Below, piece after piece: positions 7,651 through 14,669 of a stretch of 22,152 nucleotides of DNA. This DNA is from Rubrobacter sp. (GTDB lineage: Bacteria; Actinomycetota; Rubrobacteria; Rubrobacterales; Rubrobacteraceae). The stretch is from NCBI GenBank assembly GCA_016781635.1, contig JADDPY010000629.1, positions 1 to 22,152 of the forward strand, read 5' to 3'. Each line of letters opens with the position of its first letter. Positions within the stretch are counted from its first letter, which is position 1. The notes beneath the pieces were generated by a model. The model saw nothing but the letters and a program-made list of their open reading frames with translations, searched no databases and had not been told where the DNA came from. The position numbers were made by a program, and so were the translations under genes.

Positions 7651-8858
7651 CTACGCCCCCTCGTCGCCGGTGGCGCCCTCCCACGCGAGGAGCCCGAGGG
7701 CGGAACATACGAACACCTTTACCCCGACGGGCAGGGCGTCCTCGTCGATGTTGAAGCGGGGGGGTGGTTCGGGTAGATGATTCCCTTCTCCTCGTTCCCC
7801 GCGCCCACGTTCACGAAGGTGCCGGGGGCGGCCTTTCTGTAGGAGGAGAAGTCCTCCCCGCCCATGGAGGGGGAGATGCGTGTCACGGCCTCCGCCCCGA
7901 GGGCTTGCTTTAGCGAGCTCTCGACGACCGCGGTGGTCGCCTCGTCGTTGATCACGGGCCCCGGGCCGTGGTGGTATTCAAAGGCGCAAGAGGCCCCGTG
8001 GGTGACGGCGATCCCGCGCGCGATGCGGCCCATCTTCTCGGGGAGCCCCGCGCGCGCCCCTTCGCTGAGGGATCGGGCAGTCCCCTCCATCTCCACCCGG
8101 GGCGGTATCACGTTGGTGGTCGTGCCGCCGTGGATCTTTGTTACCGAGACGACCACGCCGTCCAGGGGGTCTGTTTCGCGTGAGATCAGGTGCTGGAGGT
8201 TGGTTACGACCTGTGCGGCCACCGCCACGGGGTCCACGGCCTGGTGGGGCTTCGCGGCGTGCCCGCCCACGCCCTCGACGACGATCTTGAAGTTGTCCAC
8301 GGAGGCCGACGACGGCCCGTAGGTGAGGCCGACCTCGCCGACCGGGAGCCTTGGGGCGAGGTGGGTCCCGACCATCGCGTCCACCCCCTCCAGGACCCCC
8401 GTCTCGACGATAGCTCTGGCCCCGCCTCCGCCCTCCTCGTCGGGCTGGAACACGAAGAGGATCTCCCCGCGGAGGTCCCCCCTCATCCCGGCGAGGACCT
8501 TCGCCGCCCCCAGAAGATACGCGGTGTGCCCGTCGTGGCCGCAGGCGTGCATCACGCCCTCCCTGAGCGAGGCGTACTCGTGGTCGTTCTCCTCCTGGAT
8601 AGGGAGCGCGTCCATGTCGGCCCTGAGCGCGATCACCCTCCCCGAGCCCCCGAGCCCCCCGACGAGGCGCGCTATCACGCTCGTTGGGGTGGGGCGGGAG
8701 AGCTCGAAGCCCCCAAAAGACCGCAGCTTGTCCCAGACGAACCGCTAGGTCTCCTCCTCGCGGAAGCCGAGCTCCGGGTACCGGTGCAGGTGGCGACGCC
8801 ATGCGACCACCTCTCCCGCCACGCCCTTTATTCGATCGTCGATCGTCGCCGTGCTGAT
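7651..8858 (-). pseudogene. M20 family amidohydrolase, disrupted by a stop codon and a frameshift
   Basis: The intact frame would encode an M20D metallo-amidohydrolase (hippurate or N-acyl-amino-acid hydrolase type). Recognisable blocks are AWRRHLHRYPELGFREEET, then [14 protein letters not shown], the metal-site [17 protein letters not shown], and [11 protein letters not shown]. The reading frame runs from about 8858 but hits an in-frame TAG at 8745-8747 between EEET and RFVWDKL. Near the other end, a run of seven C (plus strand G, 7758-7764) lies where eight would keep the frame. With one base restored, the protein continues as [18 protein letters not shown] and ends at TAG 7651-7653. Without it, translation stops at 7719. 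An ATC sits where the start might be expected, at 8858, with GAGAGGGG before it; the start is unresolved. A shortened product from GTG 8678 would keep most metal ligands, so residual function is not excluded. Confidence 0.85.
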
Positions 8859-9035
8859 GGCCTACCCCTCTCCGTAACGGTGATCCTTCAAACTCCGGGG
8901 CGCACCCAAGGCATCCCGGTGATTGAACAGCTCCTACCGAACCCGGCCTGGGGGAGCCCGATGCTTCCGCAGAGCCCCGCGGACGATGTACGCGGTCAGA
9001 ATACCTCCGCTACACCCGCGTGTGGACCCCGTGCT

Positions 9036-9290
9036 TTACAAGCCCGGCCGGCACTCGTCGCCGAACTCAGCCTTCCGGATGCCCTGCCAGCGTTCCACGT
9101 GGTCGAAGAAGTATTCGTCTGCTAGCTCGTCCCAGGTATCCCGCCACGAGAAGCACTCGTAGCAGACCGCGAGGGTCAAGGGGGTGAGGAGATGCCCCAC
9201 GACGAAGTGCTCGTCGGGAACCTCGTCTTCACAGACCAGGCAGATCCGGGAGGCCTCCGAGGAGGGGGAATCCGGCATGTTGTTTACCAT
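9036..9290 (-). CDS. Small protein with two CxxC motifs, function unknown
   Basis: This 84-residue protein has Cys17-x2-Cys20 and Cys43-x2-Cys46, separated by 22 residues, a pattern expected for a zinc ribbon or other structural zinc site. The C-terminal half is acidic and aromatic (DELADEYFFDHVERWQG) with no membrane segment. I do not recognise a named family. It sits 91 bp downstream of the Nudix gene on the same strand, so it might be cotranscribed with it. ATG 9290 is used; a second ATG at 9278 is possible. The regular cysteine spacing and a composition unlike shadow frames support a real gene, but no function can be assigned. Confidence 0.65.
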   Translation of the reverse strand: MVNNMPDSPSSEASRICLVCEDEVPDEHFVVGHLLTPLTLAVCYECFSWRDTWDELADEYFFDHVERWQGIRKAEFGDECRPGL

Positions 9291-9381
9291 GCGCGACCTG
9301 CCGCGCTCGCGGCCCGTACGGCGTATTTCCCGTCGCCGGTTGTCGAGGCCTTCGTCTCGGGGGGCGTCAAAGCGCGCCTTT

Positions 9382-9930
9382 CTACGTGCGCAGCTTGTCG
9401 AGGGCGAGGAGAGCCGCGGCGACCCCGCTGGAGCTCACGATCTCCCCGGCCGCTATCTTCGGGCGGATCTCGCCGAGAGGCACAGTCTCTACTTCGACCC
9501 TCTCGTACTCGTCGAGCTCGGTCTCGGCGCGCAGCTCGACGCCGCGCGCGAGGTACAGGTACGCCCAGTTGTCCTTGAGGCTCGGGGAGGAGGCTAGGGA
9601 GCCTAAAGGTTCCCACTCGCTACCCACGTACCCGGTCTCCTCGCGGAGCTCGCGCTTGGCCGCGTCGAGCGGGTCCTCGCCCTCGTCGACGAGCCCCGCC
9701 GGGAGGCCCAGCTCCACGAGGCCCACGGCGGGGCGGTACTGTCGAACCAGGACCACCTCGCCGCTCTCCGTCACGGGGAAGATTATCGCGGCGTCGGGCC
9801 GATCCAGGATGTAATAGGGGTCCTTCACGGCGCCATCCGGCAGCCTGAACCCGTCTGAACGAAGTATGAAGTACGGCGTCTCCACGAGCTTCTCGGAGCG
9901 GAGGCGCTTCCAGGCCCTAGGCTCCGTCAC
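9382..9930 (-). CDS. Nudix hydrolase, ADP-ribose pyrophosphatase-like
   Basis: This 182-residue Nudix enzyme most likely cleaves ADP-ribose or a related nucleoside diphosphate compound to AMP and a sugar phosphate. The full Nudix box G-x5-E-x7-REUxEExGU runs from Gly79 to Tyr101, with Glu85, Arg93, Glu94, Glu97 and Glu98 in place. The upstream VRQYRPAVGLVELGLPAG and downstream SLASSPSLKDNWAYLYLARG segments are typical of ADP-ribose pyrophosphatases. The GTG start at 9930 lies inside the end of the receiver-like gene, overlapping it by 14 bases, and a GGGGAGG in that gene lies just upstream. Translational coupling is therefore likely. The family is certain; the exact substrate is inferred. Confidence 0.92.
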   Translation of the reverse strand: MTEPRAWKRLRSEKLVETPYFILRSDGFRLPDGAVKDPYYILDRPDAAIIFPVTESGEVVLVRQYRPAVGLVELGLPAGLVDEGEDPLDAAKRELREETGYVGSEWEPLGSLASSPSLKDNWAYLYLARGVELRAETELDEYERVEVETVPLGEIRPKIAAGEIVSSSGVAAALLALDKLRT

Positions 9931-10342
9931 CGACCTCCCCTTCTGCTCCGAACTCGGCCCCGCCGGTCCTCCCGGCGTCGGAGGCCCCTCCCGCGAGGAT
10001 TTTCGGCAGGTCTTTCGTGAAGGCGCTCCGGGCGACGACGCGGTCGCAGCCCATCTCCCTGGCGGCTACGGCGAGGTCCTTCTGAACGTGCGAGAGGTAC
10101 CCGACCACGGGGACGCCGCGCGTGGCCTCGTCGGACTTCAGCTCCCCGAGCAGCTTCAAAGGTTCAAAGCGCGAGGAGTTGAGATCGAGGACGAGGAGAT
10201 CGGGAGGACTCTCGGCCGCGACCGCGAGGAACTTCTTCGGCGAGCGTGGGAAGGATGCCTCGACACCTATGGAGTTCGCGGTCTCCATGATCTTGCTCTT
10301 GAACAGGAGATCCTCGACCGCCGCTACGACCCTCCGGGTCAC
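9917..10342 (-). CDS. Receiver-like (CheY-fold) protein with degenerate phosphorylation site
   Basis: This 141-residue protein resembles a stand-alone response-regulator receiver domain. LLVLDLN places Asp53 at the phospho-acceptor position, VPVVGYLS places Ser84 near the conserved Thr/Ser, and the GCDRVVARSAF segment ends the alpha4/beta5 region. However, the Lys of the usual KP motif is replaced by Arg or Ser and the first acidic pair is irregular (Glu10-Asp11), so it may be a pseudo-receiver that signals without phosphorylation. The C-terminus is a Gly/Ala/Glu tail with no output domain. GTG 10342 follows GGGGAG at good spacing. It overlaps the Nudix gene downstream, implying coexpression, and is divergent from the ABC exporter. 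No partner kinase is visible. Confidence 0.75.
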   Translation of the reverse strand: MTRRVVAAVEDLLFKSKIMETANSIGVEASFPRSPKKFLAVAAESPPDLLVLDLNSSRFEPLKLLGELKSDEATRGVPVVGYLSHVQKDLAVAAREMGCDRVVARSAFTKDLPKILAGGASDAGRTGGAEFGAEGEVGDGA

Positions 10343-10403
10343 GAAACACTCCCCCAGCCCCTAGCCGTACACATCACAACCTAGCAAAAGGTATAGCCCA
10401 TAC

Positions 10404-10433
10404 ATTCTACCCCCTGACCGTGCGGTATCCTAA
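10404..10433 (-). promoter_or_regulatory. Candidate promoter for the receiver-like/Nudix pair
   Basis: On the minus strand TAGAAT (10404-10409) is a good -10 match, preceded 18 bases upstream by TTAGGA (10428-10433), a weak -35. Transcription would start about 55 bases before the GTG at 10342. Confidence 0.35.
10426..10431 (+). promoter_or_regulatory. Candidate leaderless -10 box TATCCT for the ABC exporter
   Basis: TATCCT ends 7 bases before the GTG at 10439, so transcription would begin at or next to the start codon. There is no ribosome binding site upstream, which fits a leaderless transcript. It overlaps the weak -35 of the opposite promoter. Confidence 0.4.
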
Positions 10434-10438
10434 CTGTC

Positions 10439-12253
10439 GTGGCAGAAAGATACGGTAAAACGGTTCAGGGGTTGAGGCGCACCAGGGCGGCTCTCTCCCA
10501 TTTCGTCCCGTTTCTGGCGCCCCGCAAGAAGGGCCTTCTTTTGGCACTCGGGCTGCTGCTACTCGAGACGGTTACCAGCCTCGCCCAGCCCTGGCCTCTC
10601 GCCCTCATCCTCAACTATGTGATCCTGGACTACAAGCTGCCGTTTCTCGCGTTCGGCAAGGAGACGCTCCTGGTCGGCATCGTGGTGCTGCTCGTGGTTA
10701 TTTCGATGGCGAGCCGGGGCGTGGCGGCCTTCCGGCGCTACCTACTCAGCAAGCTCGGCCAGGAGACCGTCTTCGATATGCGCGACGCCCTGTACCGCAA
10801 GGTTCATGCTCTGGGTCTCGATTATCACGGCAAAAAGAGGACGGGCGATACGATCACGCGCGTTACCAGCGACGTGAAGGAGGTTCGCAGCCTCCTCGTG
10901 GACTCGGTGGTCGAGGTGGGGTCGAGCTTTCTCATCCTTATCGGGATGCTCGTCGTGATGGTGTGGCTGAACTGGCAGCTTACCCTCCTCGCCCTCCTCA
11001 CCGTGCCGTTCTTGTTCCTCTCCGTGCAGCGTTACAGAAAGGCGCTCATAGAAAGGATGCGGGTCGTGAGGGCGAAGGAAGGCGCCATAGCATCCGTGAT
11101 CCAGGAGGCCATAACCGGCATCCGGGCCGTCAAGATCTTCGGCCGAGAGCGCGACGAGCTTGCCCGCTTTCGCAAGGAGAGCCGCGAGTCCCTCACGGCA
11201 AGCGTGGGCTCTTCCCTTATAGAAGCCAAGTTCAGCATCCTTCTGGGCCTTGTCGGTGGCCTGGGCACCGCCCTCGTCGTGTACTTCGGGGCCCGCCAGG
11301 TTCTCTCCGGTGCGCTACGTCCCGGGGACCTGACGGTCTTTGTCGCCTACCTCGGTCTCTTCCTCTCGCCGCTCTGGGCGCTGAGCCGGCAGGTCAACCA
11401 GATCGGCAAGTCCCTCGTCTCCGGCGAGCGGATCATCGAGCTTCTTTCCGCCGAGCCGACCGTGAAGGACGCGCCCGACGCCCGTCCCGCTCCCGTGCTC
11501 GAGGGCCGGGTGGCCTTCGAGGACGTCCGTTTCTCTTACGAAGAGGAGGCCGGAGAGGTCTTGCGGGGCGTGACGTTCGAGGCCGAGGCCGGGCAGCGCG
11601 TCGCGCTCGTGGGGGTCAGCGGGGCCGGTAAGACCACCGTGACGGGCCTTGTGGCGCGGCTGTACGAGCCGCAGAGCGGTAGGATCCTCGTGGACGGCGA
11701 GGACATAAAGCGCTATACGATGAAGTCCCTGAGGGATCAGGTGACGTTCGTCCCGCAGGAGCCGATGCTGTTCAGGGCATCGGTCGCGGAGAACATCTCC
11801 TACGGCAAGCCGGGGGCGCCGATGGAGGAGATCGAGGAGGCCGCCCGTCTCGCCGGGGCGGATGGGTTTATCCGGGAGATGCCCGAGGGCTACGAGACCG
11901 TGCTCTCGGAGCGGGGCGAGAGCCTCTCCGGGGGGCAGCGCCAGCGCATCTCCATCGCCCGTGCCATGCTTCGCGACACCCCGATCCTCATCCTCGACGA
12001 GCCCCAGTCCGGCCTCGACGCCGAGGCCGCCGAGGCCGTCGAGGCCCACTGGCGCGAGCTGACGGAGGGGCGCACGACCTTCGTCATCGCCCACGAGCTC
12101 AGGCTGGTCAGGGACGTAGACAAGATTCTGGTCCTCGAAGAGGGCCGCGTGGCCGAGCAGGGAACCCACGACGAGCTCGTCGCCTCGGGTGGGCTCTACG
12201 GGCGGCTGCACGCCCTGCAGGAGGGCTCCCAGGGCCGGAACCCGGTGCGTTGA
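10439..12253 (+). CDS. ABC exporter, fused membrane and ATPase domains
   Basis: This 604-residue half-transporter resembles the MsbA/LmrA/BmrA type, which dimerises in the membrane and exports lipids, drugs or peptides. The N-terminal part (about 20-310) has six hydrophobic segments. The nucleotide-binding domain then shows Walker A GVSGAGKTT (near 392), the Q-loop VPQEPMLF, signature LSGGQRQR (near 495), Walker B ILILDEPQSGLDAEA and the H-loop VIAHEL. The Q-S-G-L-D after Walker B differs slightly from the common T-S-A-L-D but all catalytic residues are present. The GTG start has no ribosome binding site and follows a -10 box by 7 bases. The gene stands alone on its strand, divergent from the receiver-like gene; the substrate cannot be read from context. 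A small membrane-protein gene follows 75 bp later. Confidence 0.93.
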   Translation: MAERYGKTVQGLRRTRAALSHFVPFLAPRKKGLLLALGLLLLETVTSLAQPWPLALILNYVILDYKLPFLAFGKETLLVGIVVLLVVISMASRGVAAFRRYLLSKLGQETVFDMRDALYRKVHALGLDYHGKKRTGDTITRVTSDVKEVRSLLVDSVVEVGSSFLILIGMLVVMVWLNWQLTLLALLTVPFLFLSVQRYRKALIERMRVVRAKEGAIASVIQEAITGIRAVKIFGRERDELARFRKESRESLTASVGSSLIEAKFSILLGLVGGLGTALVVYFGARQVLSGALRPGDLTVFVAYLGLFLSPLWALSRQVNQIGKSLVSGERIIELLSAEPTVKDAPDARPAPVLEGRVAFEDVRFSYEEEAGEVLRGVTFEAEAGQRVALVGVSGAGKTTVTGLVARLYEPQSGRILVDGEDIKRYTMKSLRDQVTFVPQEPMLFRASVAENISYGKPGAPMEEIEEAARLAGADGFIREMPEGYETVLSERGESLSGGQRQRISIARAMLRDTPILILDEPQSGLDAEAAEAVEAHWRELTEGRTTFVIAHELRLVRDVDKILVLEEGRVAEQGTHDELVASGGLYGRLHALQEGSQGRNPVR

Positions 12254-12328
12254 GGATGCATTGTTTCTGCCGTGGGTGTGGGGAAAACGATGGGGCGCTG
12301 TATTTACGTACGAGGAGGTGAAAAAGGT

Positions 12329-12400
12329 TTGAGAGAAGTACTTGTACTAAGCATCGTGCTGACGGCGGTGGTAGTCGCGATCTACGTCTCGTTCGCGTAG
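12329..12400 (+). CDS. 23-residue single-span membrane protein
   Basis: A TTG at 12329 opens a 23-codon frame ending in TAG at 12400. The predicted peptide starts M-R-E and is then almost entirely Leu, Val, Ile and Ala to the end, long enough for one membrane span. AGGAGGTG at 12313-12320 is nearly a perfect match to the 16S rRNA tail and lies 10 bases before the TTG. A perfect 6-bp hairpin (12391-12409) spans the stop codon. The peptide fits the size range of small membrane regulators such as KdpF or CydX, but I see no sequence match to them. It lies between the exporter and the convergent YqhA-like gene. The strong initiation signal and hydrophobicity support translation; the function is unknown. 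Confidence 0.55.
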   Translation: MREVLVLSIVLTAVVVAIYVSFA

Positions 12401-12409
12401 AAAGCGAAC
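12391..12409 (+). terminator. Hairpin at the end of the small membrane-protein gene
   Basis: GTTCGC at 12391-12396 pairs perfectly with GCGAAC at 12404-12409 around a 7-base loop that contains most of the TAG stop. Only a short ATTTA follows, so termination is plausible but weakly supported. Confidence 0.35.
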
Positions 12410-12415
12410 TCAGAT

Positions 12416-13027
12416 TTACGGTCCCTCCGGCTCCTTGCTCTTGGAGGGCTTTCTGGTGCCGAGGTACAGCGCGGCGCTGACGAGCAGGACGCCGGTCGCG
12501 AAGTACAGGAGGTCTAGCGGTCTCTCGTACTCGAGTTGAAGGGCGCGCTGGAAGAACTCGATGACGAGGACCAGCAGGACCAGGCTCGCTATGCGCTCCT
12601 TCAACTCGTCGAGGTTCCTTATGAGGAGCAAACGAGGGATGATCTCGGATCTCTCCGCCGCGTCGAGTTTGCTTACGAAGAGCTCGTAGAGCCCCAGGGC
12701 GAAGATTATGAGGATGGAGGCTATCAGGTACCCGTCTACCGCCTTGACTATGGCGGTGATGGCACCCGCTCTCAACTCTTCTCGGGCGTTGGACCCGAGG
12801 GACAGGTCGGCGTACTCGCGAAGGTACCCGAGAAAGTAGAACACGTCGACCGTGGCGAGGTAAAAGGCGCCGAGGGCGAGCAGGAGGCCGAAGACCACCG
12901 CCACGAGGACGAGGAGGCGGCTGCCCCACAGCGCCTCCTCGAATAGACGCGCTACGGGCGAGCGTGAGCCAGGACCCTCCCCGCCGCTACTACCCCCCGG
13001 CGGCTCGCTACTCCCCGGTGCCGTCAT
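12416..13027 (-). CDS. YqhA/UPF0114 family membrane protein
   Basis: This 203-residue integral membrane protein matches the UPF0114 (YqhA) family, whose biochemical role is unknown. Hydrophobic segments are visible near 37-60, 95-120, 140-165 and 170-195. The ALGLYELFVSKLDAAE segment, with its Tyr-Glu-Leu-Phe core, is the best family marker, and the LDELKERIASLVLLVLVIEFF segment is also typical. A Gly/Ser/Pro-rich N-terminus of about 25 residues precedes the first span. ATG 13027 follows AAGGAG and overlaps the end of the CNNM/CBS gene by 20 bases, so the two are probably translated from one message. The overlap suggests related roles at the membrane, but no shared activity is known. Confidence 0.85.
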   Translation of the reverse strand: MTAPGSSEPPGGSSGGEGPGSRSPVARLFEEALWGSRLLVLVAVVFGLLLALGAFYLATVDVFYFLGYLREYADLSLGSNAREELRAGAITAIVKAVDGYLIASILIIFALGLYELFVSKLDAAERSEIIPRLLLIRNLDELKERIASLVLLVLVIEFFQRALQLEYERPLDLLYFATGVLLVSAALYLGTRKPSKSKEPEGP

Positions 13028-14351
13028 TGCCGTTTCTCTCCTTCGCCTGCACCGTGACCTGGGCCACGCGAGGGCCGTCGATCTCTTCGACGCGGAGCAT
13101 ATGGTCGTCCAGGGAGATCTCGTCGCCGACCTCCGGGACGCGGCCGAGGGCGCCGAGGACGAGGCCGCCCATGGTGTCGAAGTCCTCGCTCTCGAACCCC
13201 GTTTGCAGCGCCTCGTTGACGACGCTTATCGGGAGGCGGCCGTCGACGGCGTAGGAGCCGTCGGGGAGGGGCTGGACCGCGGGCTCCGCGTCGTCGAACT
13301 CGTCGCGGATCTCGCCGACGATCTCCTCCAGGATATCCTCGATGGTGACGAGACCCTCGAACGAGCCCCACTCATCTATGACGACCGCCACCTGGATCTT
13401 CTGCCTCTGAAAGTCTTCCAGGACGTTCTCGATGGAGCGGTTCTCGGGCACCAGGAGGACGTCTCGCATCAGGTCACGCGCCTCGAGGTCGGCCCCGACG
13501 CCCCCGTGTGACTCGACCGCGCGCAGGATGTCCTTGACGTGGACCGAGCCCACGATCCGGTCGTGCGCCTCCCCCTCGTGGACCGGGTAACGAGTGTAGT
13601 GCCCGGCGGCGGTGACCGTGATGAGATCCTTCAAGCCCAGATCCGCCGGTACCATGACAACGTCCGGACGGGGGACCATGATTTCGCGCACCGCGGTGTC
13701 CTCCAGGTTGAAGACCCCCGAAAGCCTGGACTCCTCGTCCTTTTGCAGGATGCCCTGTCGGGTGCTCTGTGCGATGAGCGTGCGGATCTCCTGCTCGGAG
13801 TACGTGTCCGCGCCCTCGGCGGCCGGCGGCACCCCGAAGAGCTGGACGACGGCGTTTGCGGTGCCGTTGAAAACGACGACCCCCGGCAAGAGCAGATAGT
13901 AGAAGATTCTCATAAACGGCGCTATAAACAGCGAGGTCCCCTCGGGTTTCTGGATCGCGAAGCTCTTCGGCGCGAGCTCCCCGAAGACCACGTGCAGGAA
14001 GGTGATGATCCCGAAGCCCGCTGCGAAGGCGACCGCGTGTATCAAGCTCTCGGAGAATCCCAACGCCGCGAGGACGGGTTCCAGGAGCCTCGCGATCGCG
14101 GGCTCGCCCAGGGCGCCGAGGCCCAGCGAGGAGATCGTGATGCCGAGCTGGCTGACGGCGAGGTAGCGGTCGAGCTTCTGCGTGGCGCCCTGGACGATAC
14201 GGGCCGAGGCGCGCCCCTCCTCGACCATCTTCTCGACCTGCGCGCTCCTTATCTTGACGAACGCGAACTCCGCCGCCACGAACACCCCGTTGAGCGCCAC
14301 CAGGAGCAGCGCGCCGAGTATGCCGAGCCCGGAGAATATTATGCTTTCCAA
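13008..14351 (-). CDS. CNNM/CBS-domain membrane protein (CorC/HlyC type)
   Basis: This 447-residue protein has the CNNM membrane domain (about 1-200), a CBS pair (about 215-335) and a C-terminal CorC/HlyC domain (about 355-435). The family is often annotated as hemolysin or magnesium/cobalt efflux protein, and several members transport or sense Mg2+. Segments supporting this are LVALNGVFVAAEFAFVKIR at the N-terminus, GELAPKSFAIQKP in the membrane domain, VREIMVPRPDVV in the first CBS domain, and VVIDEWGSFEGLVTIEDILE in the second. The TTG start follows a G-rich stretch. It overlaps the YqhA-like gene by 20 bases. Mg2+ transport is plausible but not proven; the haemolysin label should not be taken literally. 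Confidence 0.93.
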   Translation of the reverse strand: MESIIFSGLGILGALLLVALNGVFVAAEFAFVKIRSAQVEKMVEEGRASARIVQGATQKLDRYLAVSQLGITISSLGLGALGEPAIARLLEPVLAALGFSESLIHAVAFAAGFGIITFLHVVFGELAPKSFAIQKPEGTSLFIAPFMRIFYYLLLPGVVVFNGTANAVVQLFGVPPAAEGADTYSEQEIRTLIAQSTRQGILQKDEESRLSGVFNLEDTAVREIMVPRPDVVMVPADLGLKDLITVTAAGHYTRYPVHEGEAHDRIVGSVHVKDILRAVESHGGVGADLEARDLMRDVLLVPENRSIENVLEDFQRQKIQVAVVIDEWGSFEGLVTIEDILEEIVGEIRDEFDDAEPAVQPLPDGSYAVDGRLPISVVNEALQTGFESEDFDTMGGLVLGALGRVPEVGDEISLDDHMLRVEEIDGPRVAQVTVQAKERNGNDGTGE

Positions 14352-14669
14352 AAGACCCCCCCCAACGATAATGGCCTGGTGGGCGCCTCCCGGGCTGGCC
14401 GGATATCGGGAGTGGCCCCATCCACGAGCTTACCCGCTCCCGTTGCTCCACCTTCGTGGAGCGAAACTCCGCCGCCACGGAGGAACCGTTCGACGCGGCG
14501 GGAGAGCGTGAAGACGACCGGGGGGCCGTCGAAGATTAAACCGTCCAGAATATCCTCCCGAACCTGCGCGCAGAACCGCGTTTGGACGGCCGCGTGCGAG
14601 TTCCCGATGTGTTGCGAGGTCTACGATAGCAGTGCCCGAATATACCACGGCCTCGTCCGCATCCCCCTC
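14352..14669. other. Intergenic region between the CNNM/CBS and dehydrogenase genes
   Basis: This 318-base gap contains one clear hairpin (14445-14462) and the G-rich site before the CNNM/CBS start. A 72-codon frame across its right half is rich in Arg, Pro and Gly with no motif, so I do not call it a gene. No RNA gene was recognised. Confidence 0.5.
14445..14462. repeat. Perfect 7-bp hairpin with a 4-base loop
   Basis: GCTCCAC and GTGGAGC flank a CTTC loop (GAAG on the minus strand). It lies between two minus-strand genes and could terminate the dehydrogenase transcript, but it lies over 200 bases after that gene's end and has no T-run. Confidence 0.4.

Noticed and set aside
8745..8747. TAG recoding as a sense codon in the M20 and aldo/keto reductase genes
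   Set aside because: TAG ends several intact genes in this window, and both genes also carry indels, so decay explains the stops better.
11315..12211. A 298-codon frame antisense to the exporter ATPase domain
   Set aside because: The sense frame carries all ABC motifs; this one has none and is a codon-bias shadow.
12318..12332. A four-codon leader frame GTG AAA AAG GTT TGA overlapping the small membrane-protein start
   Set aside because: It begins inside the ribosome binding site itself, so it cannot be initiated by it, and nothing suggests attenuation.
14430..14648. A 72-codon minus-strand frame in the 14352-14669 gap
   Set aside because: It is Arg/Pro-rich, has no motif or good ribosome binding site and overlaps a hairpin.
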